From: Janthinobacterium sp. FW305-129
GTDB lineage: Bacteria > Pseudomonadota > Gammaproteobacteria > Burkholderiales > Burkholderiaceae_D
Direction of reading: 5' to 3'
NCBI RefSeq assembly: GCF_020858115.1
Contig: NZ_JACYMM010000001.1
Span: 62,001 to 126,000, forward strand
DNA length: 64,000 nt
The position numbers and the translations under genes are program-made. The notes under the pieces were generated by a model. That model made no database searches, was not told the DNA's origin, and saw only the letters and a program-made list of their open reading frames with translations. Below are positions 40,508 through 48,652 of this stretch, one piece after another (positions within the stretch are counted from its first letter, which is position 1; each line of letters starts with the position of its first letter).

Positions 40508-41155
40508 TTACCAGGCCAGCACTTTCGGGCCGATGGCCGCGCCGATGGCCGTGGGCACCAGCATGCCCAGCACGTACCAGAAGCCGACGAAGCTGGCGGC
40601 CAGTTCCGGACAGTGCAGGCAGTAGACGAGGGCGGCCAGGCCGCCCGCGGCAAAACCGGCGGCGGCACCCGCCAGGCGCAGCCGCGTGGGCGCCAGCTGG
40701 CGCATCAGGCGCAGCACGGCAGCCAGGATGGGCAGCGACAGCATGGCGATCAGCAGGGGGCAGCTGCGCCAGGTGGCTCCCCAGAACAGTTCGGCGCGCT
40801 GTTCGGGCGGGGCTTCCTGCAGGATGAGCACGCCCAGCGCCCACATCAGCAGCAGGGGCATGGCGACCAGCAGGGGCAGGGCGCGCGTCTGTGCTCCCGG
40901 CAGGCACAGGCGGCGGCTGACGTGCCAGGCCGCCAGGCACAGGCACACGACGAAGCCCACCTTGATCCAGAAGTCGGGCAGCTGGGCCAGCTGTTCCAGG
41001 TTGGGTCGCACGCCCAGCAGCATGGCCATCAGGGCCACGCTGGCCAGCAGGCCGGCGCCCAGGGTGCTTGCTGCGCGCCAGCGGGTGCCGGGCGGCGCTG
41101 CGGCGGCCACGTCGGGGCCGCTGGCCAGCATGGCGATCAAGTCATCGGTTTTCAT
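40508..41155 (-). CDS. NrsF-like anti-sigma factor (DUF1109)
   Basis: This 215-aa inner-membrane protein has six helices and an N-terminal MKTDDLIAMLAS, typical of DUF1109/NrsF. It would hold the ECF sigma factor at the membrane and release it under redox or metal stress; family Cys residues are present (VVCLC, CLHC). ATGA overlap with the sigma gene confirms the pair. Confidence 0.88.
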   Translation of the reverse strand: MKTDDLIAMLASGPDVAAAAPPGTRWRAASTLGAGLLASVALMAMLLGVRPNLEQLAQLPDFWIKVGFVVCLCLAAWHVSRRLCLPGAQTRALPLLVAMPLLLMWALGVLILQEAPPEQRAELFWGATWRSCPLLIAMLSLPILAAVLRLMRQLAPTRLRLAGAAAGFAAGGLAALVYCLHCPELAASFVGFWYVLGMLVPTAIGAAIGPKVLAW

Positions 41156-41736
41156 GGTGCGCTTATCCTCAAGTTTGCAGCCAGTGCCTTCAAGCCGCGA
41201 TGCACGGCCACCTTGACGCTGGCTTCCGAAATGTCCATGGCGGCCGCCGTGTCGCGCACGGACCAGCCGTCGAGCTTGGTATGCACGATGGCGTCGCGCT
41301 GCTGCGCCGGCAAGGTGGCCAGCAGCTTGCCCAGGTCGCGGCTGGCCTCGGCCGCCTCGGCATCGGCGCTGGAAAACAGTTGCTGCGCATCGTCTTCCTC
41401 GTCATACGGCTGGTGCTGCGCCTCGCGCCGCCCGTGCCGCCGCAGCCAGTCGATCAATTTGTAGCGCGCGATCGCATGGATCCACGACGTCAGCGGCACG
41501 CCCGTGTCATACGTCAAGCGCTGGTTGTGGATGGCTAATAAACATTCCTGCACCAGGTCTTCCACCTCGTCCGGCCAGCGCTGCAGGCGGCGCCGCAAGA
41601 AGGCGCGCAAATGGGCGCTGGTTGCCTGCAAGAAACTGCGATACGCCGCCGCATCGCCATCGAGCCCGCGCAGCATCAAGCCATGCAGCCGCAATTCCGC
41701 GCCATGCAACTGCTTACTGACAGGTATTCGTTGCAT
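41152..41736 (-). CDS. ECF sigma factor, SigF-like
   Basis: This 194-aa ECF sigma factor has region 2 (EVEDLVQECLLAIHNQRLTYD) and region 4 (GWSVRDTAAAMDISEASVKVAVHRG). Pairing with NrsF makes it the SigF group known from Caulobacter. Its target promoter motif appears at 41794 on the other strand, ahead of the DUF1223-cytochrome-oxidoreductase operon. Confidence 0.88.
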   Translation of the reverse strand: MQRIPVSKQLHGAELRLHGLMLRGLDGDAAAYRSFLQATSAHLRAFLRRRLQRWPDEVEDLVQECLLAIHNQRLTYDTGVPLTSWIHAIARYKLIDWLRRHGRREAQHQPYDEEDDAQQLFSSADAEAAEASRDLGKLLATLPAQQRDAIVHTKLDGWSVRDTAAAMDISEASVKVAVHRGLKALAANLRISAP

Positions 41737-41793
41737 GCGGGCCTTTGGTGACAGGCGTTGAAAAAAATAAATATCGAATTATTTGCTGGCGGC

Positions 41794-41820
41794 TGTAACC
41801 AATCCGTCCAGCGCGGCGAA
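41794..41820 (+). promoter_or_regulatory. SigF-type ECF promoter
   Basis: TGTAACC (41794-41800) and CGAA (41817-41820) are separated by 16 bp. This is the GTAACC-N16-CGAA pattern reported for the Caulobacter SigF regulon, here placed 61 nt before the DUF1223 start. Confidence 0.65.
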
Positions 41821-41832
41821 TTGACAGGCAAG

Positions 41833-41860
41833 CACGTTTCTTCATTCACGTTTCTTCATT
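41833..41860 (+). repeat. Two tandem 14-bp repeats in a leader
   Basis: CACGTTTCTTCATT occurs twice head to tail (41833-41846, 41847-41860), followed by a partial third CAC. It lies between the SigF-type promoter and the start codon and may be a regulator site or a slippage tract. Confidence 0.8.
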
Positions 41861-41880
41861 CACTATAACGGGTAGTCATC

Positions 41881-42687
41881 ATGTACATCAAGCACCGCCT
41901 TGCCGCCAGCCTCGTTCCGCTCTGCCTGTGGGCCGCGACGGCACCTGCGTACGCGCAACTGGCGGCCGGCCAGCGCTGCGAAGTCAACAGCGGTGCGCGG
42001 ACGGCGGCGCTGGTGGAACTGTACAGCAGCGAAGGCTGCTCCAGCTGTCCGCCCGCCGACCGGCGCCTGAACGCCTTGCGCAAGGAGGCGGGGGCGGCCA
42101 GCCTGATCGTGCCGCTGGCCCTGCACGTCACGTACTGGGACCAGATCGGCTGGACGGACCCGCTGGCGCAGCCGCAATTCGACGCGCGCCAGGCCGAACT
42201 GCTGCGCCACCAGCCGCGCCATGTGGCCTACACGCCGCAGTTTTTCGTGGGCGGCACGGAATTGCGCGGCTGGGATACGCAGCTGGCGGCCGCCATCGGC
42301 CGCATCAACGCGACCGCTGCGCCCGTCGCCATCGGCCTGTCCGCCACGCCGGGGCCGGGTGGGAAATTATTGCTGGAAGCCAATGCCAGCGCGCCGGACG
42401 CGCGCACGGGCGGCCAGCTGTATGTGGCCATCAGCGAAAGCGCCATCGTCTCGACCGTGCTGCGCGGCGAAAACCGGGGCGCCACCCTGCGGCACGATGC
42501 GGCCGTGCGTTTGTGGCTGGGGCCGGTTGCGTTGGCGCAAGGCCACGCCCGGCTGCGCCGCGAAGTGCACTTGCCCGCCAGCTGGCGCCCGGAAAACCTG
42601 CAAGTCGTCGCTTTCGTGCAGCGGGCCGACAGCAACGCCATCCTGCAAGCCGTCAGCACGGCATCGTGCGCGAAGGGAGCACTGTGA
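41881..42687 (+). CDS. DUF1223 secreted thioredoxin-like protein
   Basis: This 268-aa protein has a signal peptide ending near AYA, then ELYSSEGCSSCPPAD with a CxxC pair at residues 53 and 56, the DUF1223 hallmark. It is thioredoxin-like and probably a periplasmic redox protein. It is the first gene of the ECF-controlled operon and overlaps the cytochrome b gene by 1 base. Confidence 0.85.
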   Translation: MYIKHRLAASLVPLCLWAATAPAYAQLAAGQRCEVNSGARTAALVELYSSEGCSSCPPADRRLNALRKEAGAASLIVPLALHVTYWDQIGWTDPLAQPQFDARQAELLRHQPRHVAYTPQFFVGGTELRGWDTQLAAAIGRINATAAPVAIGLSATPGPGGKLLLEANASAPDARTGGQLYVAISESAIVSTVLRGENRGATLRHDAAVRLWLGPVALAQGHARLRREVHLPASWRPENLQVVAFVQRADSNAILQAVSTASCAKGAL

Positions 42688-43283
42688 TGAACGGGCAAAT
42701 GAACGTGATCCACCCTGCCTGGCTGCGCCTGACGCACTGGCTCAACGCCGTGGCCGTGGTGGTGCTGGCCACCAGCGGCTGGCGCATCTACAACGCGGCG
42801 CCATTCTTCCCGTTCGAACTGCCGCGCGCGCTGACCCTGGGCGGCTGGCTGGGCGGCGCCCTGCAATGGCATTTCGCCGCCATGTGGCTGCTGGTGGGCA
42901 ATGGCTTGCTGTATCTGGTGATTAACATCGTCTCGGGACGGCTGCGGCGCCAGTTCTTTCCCCTGTCGCCGCGAGCGCTGCTGGCCGATTTCATCGCCGC
43001 GCTGCAGGGCAAGCTGGCCCATGCGGATCCGCGCCGCTACAACATGGTGCAGCGGGCCGCCTACCTGTTCGTCATGTTTGATTGCATCGTGCTGGTGCTG
43101 TCCGGCCTGGTGCTGTGGAAATCCGTGCAGTTTCCCATCTTGCGCGAGCTGCTGGGCGGCTACGAGAGCGCGCGCAGGGTCCACTTCATCGCCATGGCGC
43201 TGCTGACGGGCTTTGTCGGCGTGCACCTGCTGATGGTGGCGCTGGTGCCGCGTACCCTGGTCGCCATGCTGCGCGGCCGCTAA
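42687..43283 (+). CDS. Cytochrome b561-type membrane subunit
   Basis: This 198-aa inner-membrane protein has four helices with His residues placed for two hemes (HPAWLRLTHWLNA, LQWHFAAMWLL, VHFIAMALLTGFVGVHLLM). It would pass electrons to or from the molybdenum enzyme that follows. A GTG three bases upstream is an alternative start. It is like the YedZ/MsrQ role in other bacteria, but of the b561 family. Confidence 0.85.
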   Translation: MNGQMNVIHPAWLRLTHWLNAVAVVVLATSGWRIYNAAPFFPFELPRALTLGGWLGGALQWHFAAMWLLVGNGLLYLVINIVSGRLRRQFFPLSPRALLADFIAALQGKLAHADPRRYNMVQRAAYLFVMFDCIVLVLSGLVLWKSVQFPILRELLGGYESARRVHFIAMALLTGFVGVHLLMVALVPRTLVAMLRGR

Positions 43284-43293
43284 GGAGATGAGC

Positions 43294-44064
43294 ATGAAAA
43301 AAACCATCCTCGTGCAAGCGCAGGGCCAGGCCATGCTGGCCGACGCCTTGCGCCAGATCAAACAGCCGTCGCGCCGCCTGTTTTTGCAGCGCAGCCTGAC
43401 CCTGGGCGGCCTGTCCTTGCTGACGGGTTGCAACGCCAGCGACCCATCCAGCATCGAGACGGCCTTGACGGCCGTGTCGCGCTTCAACGACCGGGTGCAG
43501 GGCTGGCTGTTCGATCCGAATAAACTGGCGCCCACGTATCCGGACTCCATGATTACGCGGCCGTTTCCCTTCAACGCGTATTACGGCGAGGATGAGGTGG
43601 AACAGGTCGATGGCGACGCCTGGCGCCTGGAACTGAGCGGCTTGATCGCCGACAAGAAGCCGTGGACCCTGCCGCAGCTGCGCGCCCTGCCGCAAGAAAC
43701 GCAGGTGACGCGCCACATCTGCGTGGAAGGCTGGAGCGCCATCGGCAAGTGGGGCGGCGTGCCGTTTTCCCATTTCCTGAAGCGGGTCGGCGCCGACACG
43801 ACGGCCAGATACGTCGGCTTCAAATGTGCCGACGATTATTTCACGAGCATCGACATGGCCACGGCCCTGCATCCGCAAACCATCATGGCTTTGACCTACG
43901 ACGGCCAGGAATTGCCGCCGAAATACGGCTACCCGATGAAATTGCGCATGCCGACCAAGCTGGGCTACAAGAACCCCAAGCACATCCAGGCCATTTTCGT
44001 CACGAATACCTACCCGGGAGGGTATTGGGAGAATCAGGGCTACAACTGGTTCGGCGGCTCCTAG
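43294..44064 (+). CDS. Molybdopterin-dependent oxidoreductase (sulfite-oxidase fold)
   Basis: This 256-aa periplasmic enzyme has a twin-arginine motif (SRRLFLQRSLTLGGLSLL) and the sulfite-oxidase fold. Cys143 in RHICVEGWSAIG is the expected molybdenum ligand. The ATG at 43294 has GGAG 6 nt upstream; the ATG at 43288 is too close. With the b-type partner it may repair oxidised methionine or oxidise a sulfur compound, as MsrP does. SigF-type regulons commonly include such enzymes. Confidence 0.85.
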   Translation: MKKTILVQAQGQAMLADALRQIKQPSRRLFLQRSLTLGGLSLLTGCNASDPSSIETALTAVSRFNDRVQGWLFDPNKLAPTYPDSMITRPFPFNAYYGEDEVEQVDGDAWRLELSGLIADKKPWTLPQLRALPQETQVTRHICVEGWSAIGKWGGVPFSHFLKRVGADTTARYVGFKCADDYFTSIDMATALHPQTIMALTYDGQELPPKYGYPMKLRMPTKLGYKNPKHIQAIFVTNTYPGGYWENQGYNWFGGS

Positions 44065-44065
44065 G

Positions 44066-44165
44066 AAGGCCGGGGAGCCGGCCAGGGCGGCGTTGCATTG
44101 CCTTGTCGTACTAGTCGTACTGCCTGCGGCAATGCGCCTGGCCCTGACCACCTCCCGGCCTCCCT
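44066..44165. repeat. Long imperfect inverted repeat after the oxidoreductase gene
   Basis: Arms of about 38 nt at 44064-44102 and 44128-44167 pair through AGGCCGGG, CAGGGC and GCATTGCC blocks. The loop holds a tandem TCGTACTAG-TCGTACT. It may be a terminator or stable RNA 3' end; no T-run follows. Confidence 0.6.
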
Positions 44166-44255
44166 TCTATTCGGCAGCAAGCAGCACCCTGTAGCACAGC
44201 AATAGTTTTACCACCGGGCAATCTCGCCCATCCAACACTGAGACAAGGACATATC

Positions 44256-44543
44256 ATGAAAAACACCATTACCGCCATCATCGCTTCCGCCATCCTCCTG
44301 TCGGGCGCCGCGTTTGCCCAGGATGCCATGAAGAAAGACGCCATGGCCAAGGACGCCTCGGCCGACGCCATGCACAAGGATGCGATGGGCAAGGACGGCA
44401 TGCACAAGCCGATGGCCAAGAAACACATGAAAAAGGATCACATGGCCAAGGATGGCATGGCGAAAGATGCGATGGCGAAGGACGGCATGAAGAAGGATGA
44501 GATGAAAAAGGATGGCATGGCCAAGGATGCGATGGGCAAGTAG
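44256..44543 (+). CDS. Pentapeptide MXKDX repeat protein
   Basis: This 95-aa exported protein has a signal peptide ending AFA and then about 14 MxKDx-type repeats (DAMKK, DAMAK, DGMKK and so on). It matches the MXKDX repeat family, small periplasmic proteins of unknown role often near ECF sigma genes. The high Met, Lys and Asp content suggests metal binding or oxidant buffering. That is a guess. Confidence 0.85.
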   Translation: MKNTITAIIASAILLSGAAFAQDAMKKDAMAKDASADAMHKDAMGKDGMHKPMAKKHMKKDHMAKDGMAKDAMAKDGMKKDEMKKDGMAKDAMGK

Positions 44544-44549
44544 TGCAGG

Positions 44550-44594
44550 GGCCTGGCGCCGTCAATGCGATGGCGCCAGGCCGCGCGCGTTTTC
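44550..44594 (+). terminator. Terminator after the MXKDX gene
   Basis: An 11-bp perfect stem GGCCTGGCGCC/GGCGCCAGGCC with an 11-nt loop is followed by GCGCGCG and TTTT, 7 nt after the stop codon. Confidence 0.8.
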
Positions 44595-44677
44595 CAGCGT
44601 TCACCCATGCTGGCTCAGGATGCGAAGTTGCTAATTGGTGTAAGCTGGATGCCTCCTGATTTCCCGCATGCACAGTC

Positions 44678-45898
44678 ATGACCGAACCGTCCGTTGCCAC
44701 GTTGTCCCCCGAAGCACCTTCCTCCGATAAATCGATCCGCCGCCGCTCGCTGTTTGCCGCCTGCAGCGCGCATGCCGTGCATGACGGCTTGACGGATGTG
44801 ATCTATGTGCTGCTGCCCATCTGGCAGGCGCAGTTTGCCATCAGCTATGCCATGGTGGGCCTCTTGCGCGGCTCGTATTCGGGCATGATGGCCGGTTTCC
44901 AGCTGCTGGCCAGCCGGCTGGCGAAGCGCTGGGGGCGCGAACGCATGCTGGTGGGCGGCACGGCGCTGGCCGGCGCCGCCTACCTGGTCGCGGGGCAGGC
45001 GGGCGGCCTGGCCGTGCTGCTGATCGCCTTGCTGCTGGGCGGCCTGGGCGCCAGCACGCAGCATCCGCTGGCCTCGTCCATCGTCACCGACACGCACGAG
45101 GCGGGCGGCGGCGTGAAGGAGGCCTTGTCGCAATACAATTTCGCCGGCGATATCGGCAAGACCCTGATTCCCGCCCTGATGGGCTTGCTGCTGCTCGTGT
45201 GCAGCTGGCAGACCGGCGTTTCCCTGCTGGGATTGCTTGGCCTGGCGGCCGCCGGCTTGCTGTGGTGGCTGCTGCCGAAACCCGGCGAACTGCAGGCGGG
45301 GACGAAAAAGGCGGGCAAGACCATCGCCGGCAGCGGTTCGAAAGGGAGTTTTCGCGCGCTGCTGGCCACGGGCACCCTGGACAGCGCCGTGCGCATGGGA
45401 TTTCTCACCTTCTTGCCATTCTTGCTGAAAAGCAAGGGCGCGGGCACGGCCGGCATCGGCGTGGCCTTATCGCTGCTGTTCGTGGGCGGCGCCTTCGGCA
45501 AGTTGCTGTGCGGCTACCTCGGCGCGCGCATCGGCATGATGAAAACCGTGTGGCTGACGGAATCGATGACTTCGCTGCTCATCGTCGCGGCCCTGTGGCT
45601 ACCGCTGGCCGGCGTCATGGCCATGCTGCCCCTGCTGGGGCTGGCGCTGAACGGCACCTCGTCCGTGCTGTACGGCGTGGTGCCGGAACTGGCCGAACCG
45701 GGCAAGCGCGAGCATGCGTTCGCCCTGTTCTACACGGGCACCATCGGCGGCGGGGCGCTGGCGCCCGTGCTGTTCGGCGCGCTGGGCGACCATACCAGCG
45801 TGCCCACGGCCCTGACGGTGCTGGCGGCGGTACTGCTGCTGACCTTGCCGCTGGCGTGGAAAGTGCAGCGGGGCCTGGCGCACGGTGGCGCCGTATGA
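44678..45898 (+). CDS. MFS transporter, fosmidomycin-resistance-like
   Basis: This 406-aa inner-membrane protein has 12 helices. The N-terminus (SLFAACSAHAVHDGLTDVIY) and LGGLGASTQHPLASSIV resemble the Fsr drug-efflux subfamily. It is followed 14 nt later by a DUF5071 gene. Substrate not determined. Confidence 0.8.
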   Translation: MTEPSVATLSPEAPSSDKSIRRRSLFAACSAHAVHDGLTDVIYVLLPIWQAQFAISYAMVGLLRGSYSGMMAGFQLLASRLAKRWGRERMLVGGTALAGAAYLVAGQAGGLAVLLIALLLGGLGASTQHPLASSIVTDTHEAGGGVKEALSQYNFAGDIGKTLIPALMGLLLLVCSWQTGVSLLGLLGLAAAGLLWWLLPKPGELQAGTKKAGKTIAGSGSKGSFRALLATGTLDSAVRMGFLTFLPFLLKSKGAGTAGIGVALSLLFVGGAFGKLLCGYLGARIGMMKTVWLTESMTSLLIVAALWLPLAGVMAMLPLLGLALNGTSSVLYGVVPELAEPGKREHAFALFYTGTIGGGALAPVLFGALGDHTSVPTALTVLAAVLLLTLPLAWKVQRGLAHGGAV

Positions 45899-45911
45899 CG
45901 GGACGCTTCGC

Positions 45912-46307
45912 ATGAGTCTGCCATTGCCGCGCGATAAACACGATACGCGGAACGCGCAAGCCCTGACGGCCTTGCGCTGGGAAGAACTGCGTCCCGCCAT
46001 GCCGCAGATCCTCGAGTGGGTGCAGGACGCAAACTGGCCCGTGGCGGCCATCCTCCTGCCTTTTCTGGCCGGCATCGGTCCGCGCCTGGCTCCCCATATC
46101 AGAACGGTGCTGGCCAGCGACGATGAACAGTGGAAGTACATTGTTCTGCTGGGCATCGTGCGCCATTCCTCCGGACTGGCTGCCGCCGTGGACGGGGAAT
46201 TGCAGCGCTTCGCCCTGGCGCCAACGGCTGCCGAGCTGGAAGAAGGCGTGGCCGAGGCGGCCCGGGACATTCTGCAATGCCAGATAATCACGGTGGCCGG
46301 CCAATAA
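45912..46307 (+). CDS. DUF5071 protein
   Basis: This 131-aa cytoplasmic protein has the DUF5071 pattern: LPRDKHDTRNAQAL, LEWVQDANWPVAAILLPF and DDEQWKYIVLLGI. Function unknown; it may be cotranscribed with the MFS gene. The hairpin at 46301 covers its stop codon. Confidence 0.8.
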   Translation: MSLPLPRDKHDTRNAQALTALRWEELRPAMPQILEWVQDANWPVAAILLPFLAGIGPRLAPHIRTVLASDDEQWKYIVLLGIVRHSSGLAAAVDGELQRFALAPTAAELEEGVAEAARDILQCQIITVAGQ

Positions 46308-46323
46308 TCAGGGTCATTATTGG
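46301..46323. repeat. 8-bp hairpin over the DUF5071 stop codon
   Basis: CCAATAAT/ATTATTGG are separated by 7 nt. The left arm contains the TAA stop. It has no T-run, so it is a weak terminator candidate. Confidence 0.5.
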
Positions 46324-46446
46324 AGTACATCAGTATTGAATGTGCGTGCGTGTGGCCATTCCTGCAATAGATAGGCGACAATCCGGCCCGAATATATGTC
46401 GGCATCCGGGTTTTGAAACCCTCTTATCATTTAACAGGAAGATTAC

Positions 46447-47319
46447 ATGGGCAATTTTAGTATCCCGCAAACCAATAAAGCACTCGCCGTGTATTTTCAT
46501 GGCAAGACGGTGCCTATGCTGTTTGCGGTGTTTGCAGCGATCCTGGCGGCAGTGGCAGGTTTTGTCTTGTACCTGAGCACGACCTTGCCCCAGAAGACAC
46601 TGACTGATACGCAGGCCATGACCTTGCGCAGTGGCGCCAAGCTGGGTACGCACAGTAATTTGACTATTCTTTATGGCACGGCGGCTTTTCTATTGCTGCT
46701 CGCCGTGCTGGTGCTGGTCATGCGCGCGGTGATGCTCAAGCGGCGAAAAAGCCGTTTTGAATTGCATGAAGACGGTGTGGTGCATGAATTGGACGGTATT
46801 CGCAGCTACGCTGCCTTTGCCGATATCGAGGATCTGTATCTGTTTGCCGGCGGCTCCACCGCTATGACGGGCATGATCAATAACCTTGCCTACCGCACGG
46901 GCGCCGACCAGCCATGGATATGGGCTACCGGGGAACTCAAGCGCTTTGACGAATTCATGGACGCGTTTCGTTCCCGTTATCTGCAATACCGCATGCCCGT
47001 CTTGAAGCAAAAGCTGGCGGACGGCGAACGCGTGACTTTCCGCTATATCAGCAGTGGCGACGTGTACAAGAAGCGCTTGTTCGGCAATTTCCTGAATGTC
47101 AAGACACAGGAACTGGCCTTGTCGGCGCAGGGCTTGCATGTGGACGGCGTCACCTGGCCTGGCGCCAGCCTGAAGTGCATGAATCAGAATGACTGGACCG
47201 AGAAACTGACGATCAAGGATGCGGCGGGCACCACGGTGTTTTCGTGCATCGGCACGGGTATCCTGAGTTTCGACCTGTTTGCCAATATGCTGGACGACGA
47301 GATGAATCAGGCCTGGTAA
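46447..47319 (+). CDS. Two-helix membrane protein of unknown function
   Basis: This 290-aa protein has two membrane helices (about 20-42 and 75-95) and a C-terminal cytoplasmic part of about 190 residues (ELHEDGVVHELDGIRSYAAFADIEDLYLF region) similar to DUF6585-type sequences in outline. No family is recognised with confidence. AACAGGAAGATTAC precedes the start. It stands alone; a GCCTCCC/GGGAGGC hairpin (47337-47356) follows. Confidence 0.75.
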   Translation: MGNFSIPQTNKALAVYFHGKTVPMLFAVFAAILAAVAGFVLYLSTTLPQKTLTDTQAMTLRSGAKLGTHSNLTILYGTAAFLLLLAVLVLVMRAVMLKRRKSRFELHEDGVVHELDGIRSYAAFADIEDLYLFAGGSTAMTGMINNLAYRTGADQPWIWATGELKRFDEFMDAFRSRYLQYRMPVLKQKLADGERVTFRYISSGDVYKKRLFGNFLNVKTQELALSAQGLHVDGVTWPGASLKCMNQNDWTEKLTIKDAAGTTVFSCIGTGILSFDLFANMLDDEMNQAW

Positions 47320-47336
47320 CATTCCGGCGCAAATAT

Positions 47337-47356
47337 GCCTCCCGATACGGGGAGGC
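47337..47356 (+). terminator. Hairpin after the membrane-protein gene
   Basis: A 7-bp stem GCCTCCC/GGGAGGC with a 6-nt loop lies 18 nt after the stop. No T-tract follows, so termination strength is uncertain. Confidence 0.45.
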
Positions 47357-47400
47357 TGGCGACCGCGCTATCCCGGCCGGCGGCCAAATGCAGATAAAAA

Positions 47401-47727
47401 ATGAAAACACATTTACTGTCGAATGACGAATACCAAAAAACGTTTCATGCGCCTATGCTGAAGGTGACTGAAAATGTCAGGGAAGTCGTCGATCTTTGGG
47501 CATATGCCGATCTGCTCATCGGGAATGATTTTGGCGACGCCGCGGATTGGGATTGGCAGGTCGCCCATATTTATGAATCGTCAGATGGAAAGTTTCAACA
47601 TATCGGCATTCCCGTTCCCCGCGATGATACTTATCTGACGGTTATCGTCGATATCCACGGCAGAAAAATCCTGGGGCATGTATTTCTGGATCTGCGCGCC
47701 AAGCCGTCAAGTAGCAGTGACGAATAA
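47401..47727 (+). CDS. Hypothetical protein, 108 aa
   Basis: This is a small soluble acidic protein without recognised family. It contains YADLLIGNDFGDAADWDWQV and a Ser-rich end. Codon use is slightly less GC-rich than neighbours. It is followed 17 nt later by another small frame, possibly in one transcript. Confidence 0.6.
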   Translation: MKTHLLSNDEYQKTFHAPMLKVTENVREVVDLWAYADLLIGNDFGDAADWDWQVAHIYESSDGKFQHIGIPVPRDDTYLTVIVDIHGRKILGHVFLDLRAKPSSSSDE

Positions 47728-47744
47728 CAGGGGACGATGCGGGC

Positions 47745-47945
47745 ATGACCGTGTCGTCGCTCTGTCCGCCTGAAAAGAACCTGGCGCGGCGCGCCTATGC
47801 CCTTGCGCAATACGCCGCGCTTGATGGGGATCAAAGGGCCGCCATCGTGCGCTTTCTGGCGTTCGTGGCGCAGCTGGACGACGGTATGCATGCCTATGCC
47901 GCCCATGAAAGCCTGGCAACTTACTGGCAAGCGGATACGGCATGA
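47745..47945 (+). CDS. Hypothetical protein, 66 aa
   Basis: This small helical, Ala-rich protein (ALAQYAALDGDQRAAIVRFLAFV) has no known family but reads like a complete coding frame with native codon use. It lies between the 108-aa gene and the acetyltransferase and may belong to the same unit. Confidence 0.55.
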   Translation: MTVSSLCPPEKNLARRAYALAQYAALDGDQRAAIVRFLAFVAQLDDGMHAYAAHESLATYWQADTA

Positions 47946-47982
47946 CTTGCCCGCCAGCACTCTCATCGTCTACACTCGCCGC

Positions 47983-48627
47983 ATGAAAAATTTTGCAAAG
48001 CGGCGCGACCGCTACGATTTGTTCCGGGCGTTCGAGAATCCCCTCGTCAACATCAACTTCATGCTCGACGTGCCGGATTTCCGGCCCTGGTGCAAGGCGC
48101 AGCAGATGCCCGTGTTCCACTTCTTCCTGTTTTGCCTCCTGAACACGGTCAAGGACATCGACAATTTCATGTACCGCATCTACCGGGATGAGGTGATCCG
48201 GATAGACAACTTTCCCGCATCCTACACCGTCATCAACGGCGACGACAATCTCAATTACACGCGTTTTAGCATGACAGACCAGCTCGATGTATTCATCGCG
48301 CGCAGCCTGGAGGCCAAGCGCCTTGCCGAAGCCAGCCCCGCGCTGATCAACACGGGCGAGGAATTGAGCGAGCGCGAACGGCGCGACAACATCTACATCA
48401 CCTGCCTGCCGTGGCTGGACATGCGGGCCATCGAACACCCGATCTGCCGCCACCGCGATGCCGACATTCCGACATTTACCTGGGGCAAGTTCGGTCCCGC
48501 GCAGGACGACGGCCGCATGCTGGTGCCGTTTTCCGCGCAGGCCCACCACGGCTTCGTCGACGGCTACCACGTGCAGAAGCTGGCGCAGGCGCTGGCGCGG
48601 CGCATCGACGCCATCATTACAGCCTAG
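47983..48627 (+). CDS. Chloramphenicol-acetyltransferase-like (CatA-type) protein
   Basis: This 214-aa protein has the CAT fold. The catalytic His segment reads SAQAHHGFVDGYH, matching the HHxxxDG signature, and an N-terminal RYDLFRAFENP and FFLFCLLNTVKDI fit. It would acetylate a hydroxyl group of a small molecule using acetyl-CoA. Whether it acts on chloramphenicol cannot be told. It converges on the helicase gene. Confidence 0.85.
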   Translation: MKNFAKRRDRYDLFRAFENPLVNINFMLDVPDFRPWCKAQQMPVFHFFLFCLLNTVKDIDNFMYRIYRDEVIRIDNFPASYTVINGDDNLNYTRFSMTDQLDVFIARSLEAKRLAEASPALINTGEELSERERRDNIYITCLPWLDMRAIEHPICRHRDADIPTFTWGKFGPAQDDGRMLVPFSAQAHHGFVDGYHVQKLAQALARRIDAIITA

Positions 48628-48652
48628 CGTTGCGGCCTGTCCTTCGATGCGT

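Noticed and set aside
40487..40512. Strong SigF promoter for DUF4331
   Set aside because: The -35 is GTAAGC rather than GTAACC and the spacing is off by one, so it is noted only as weak.
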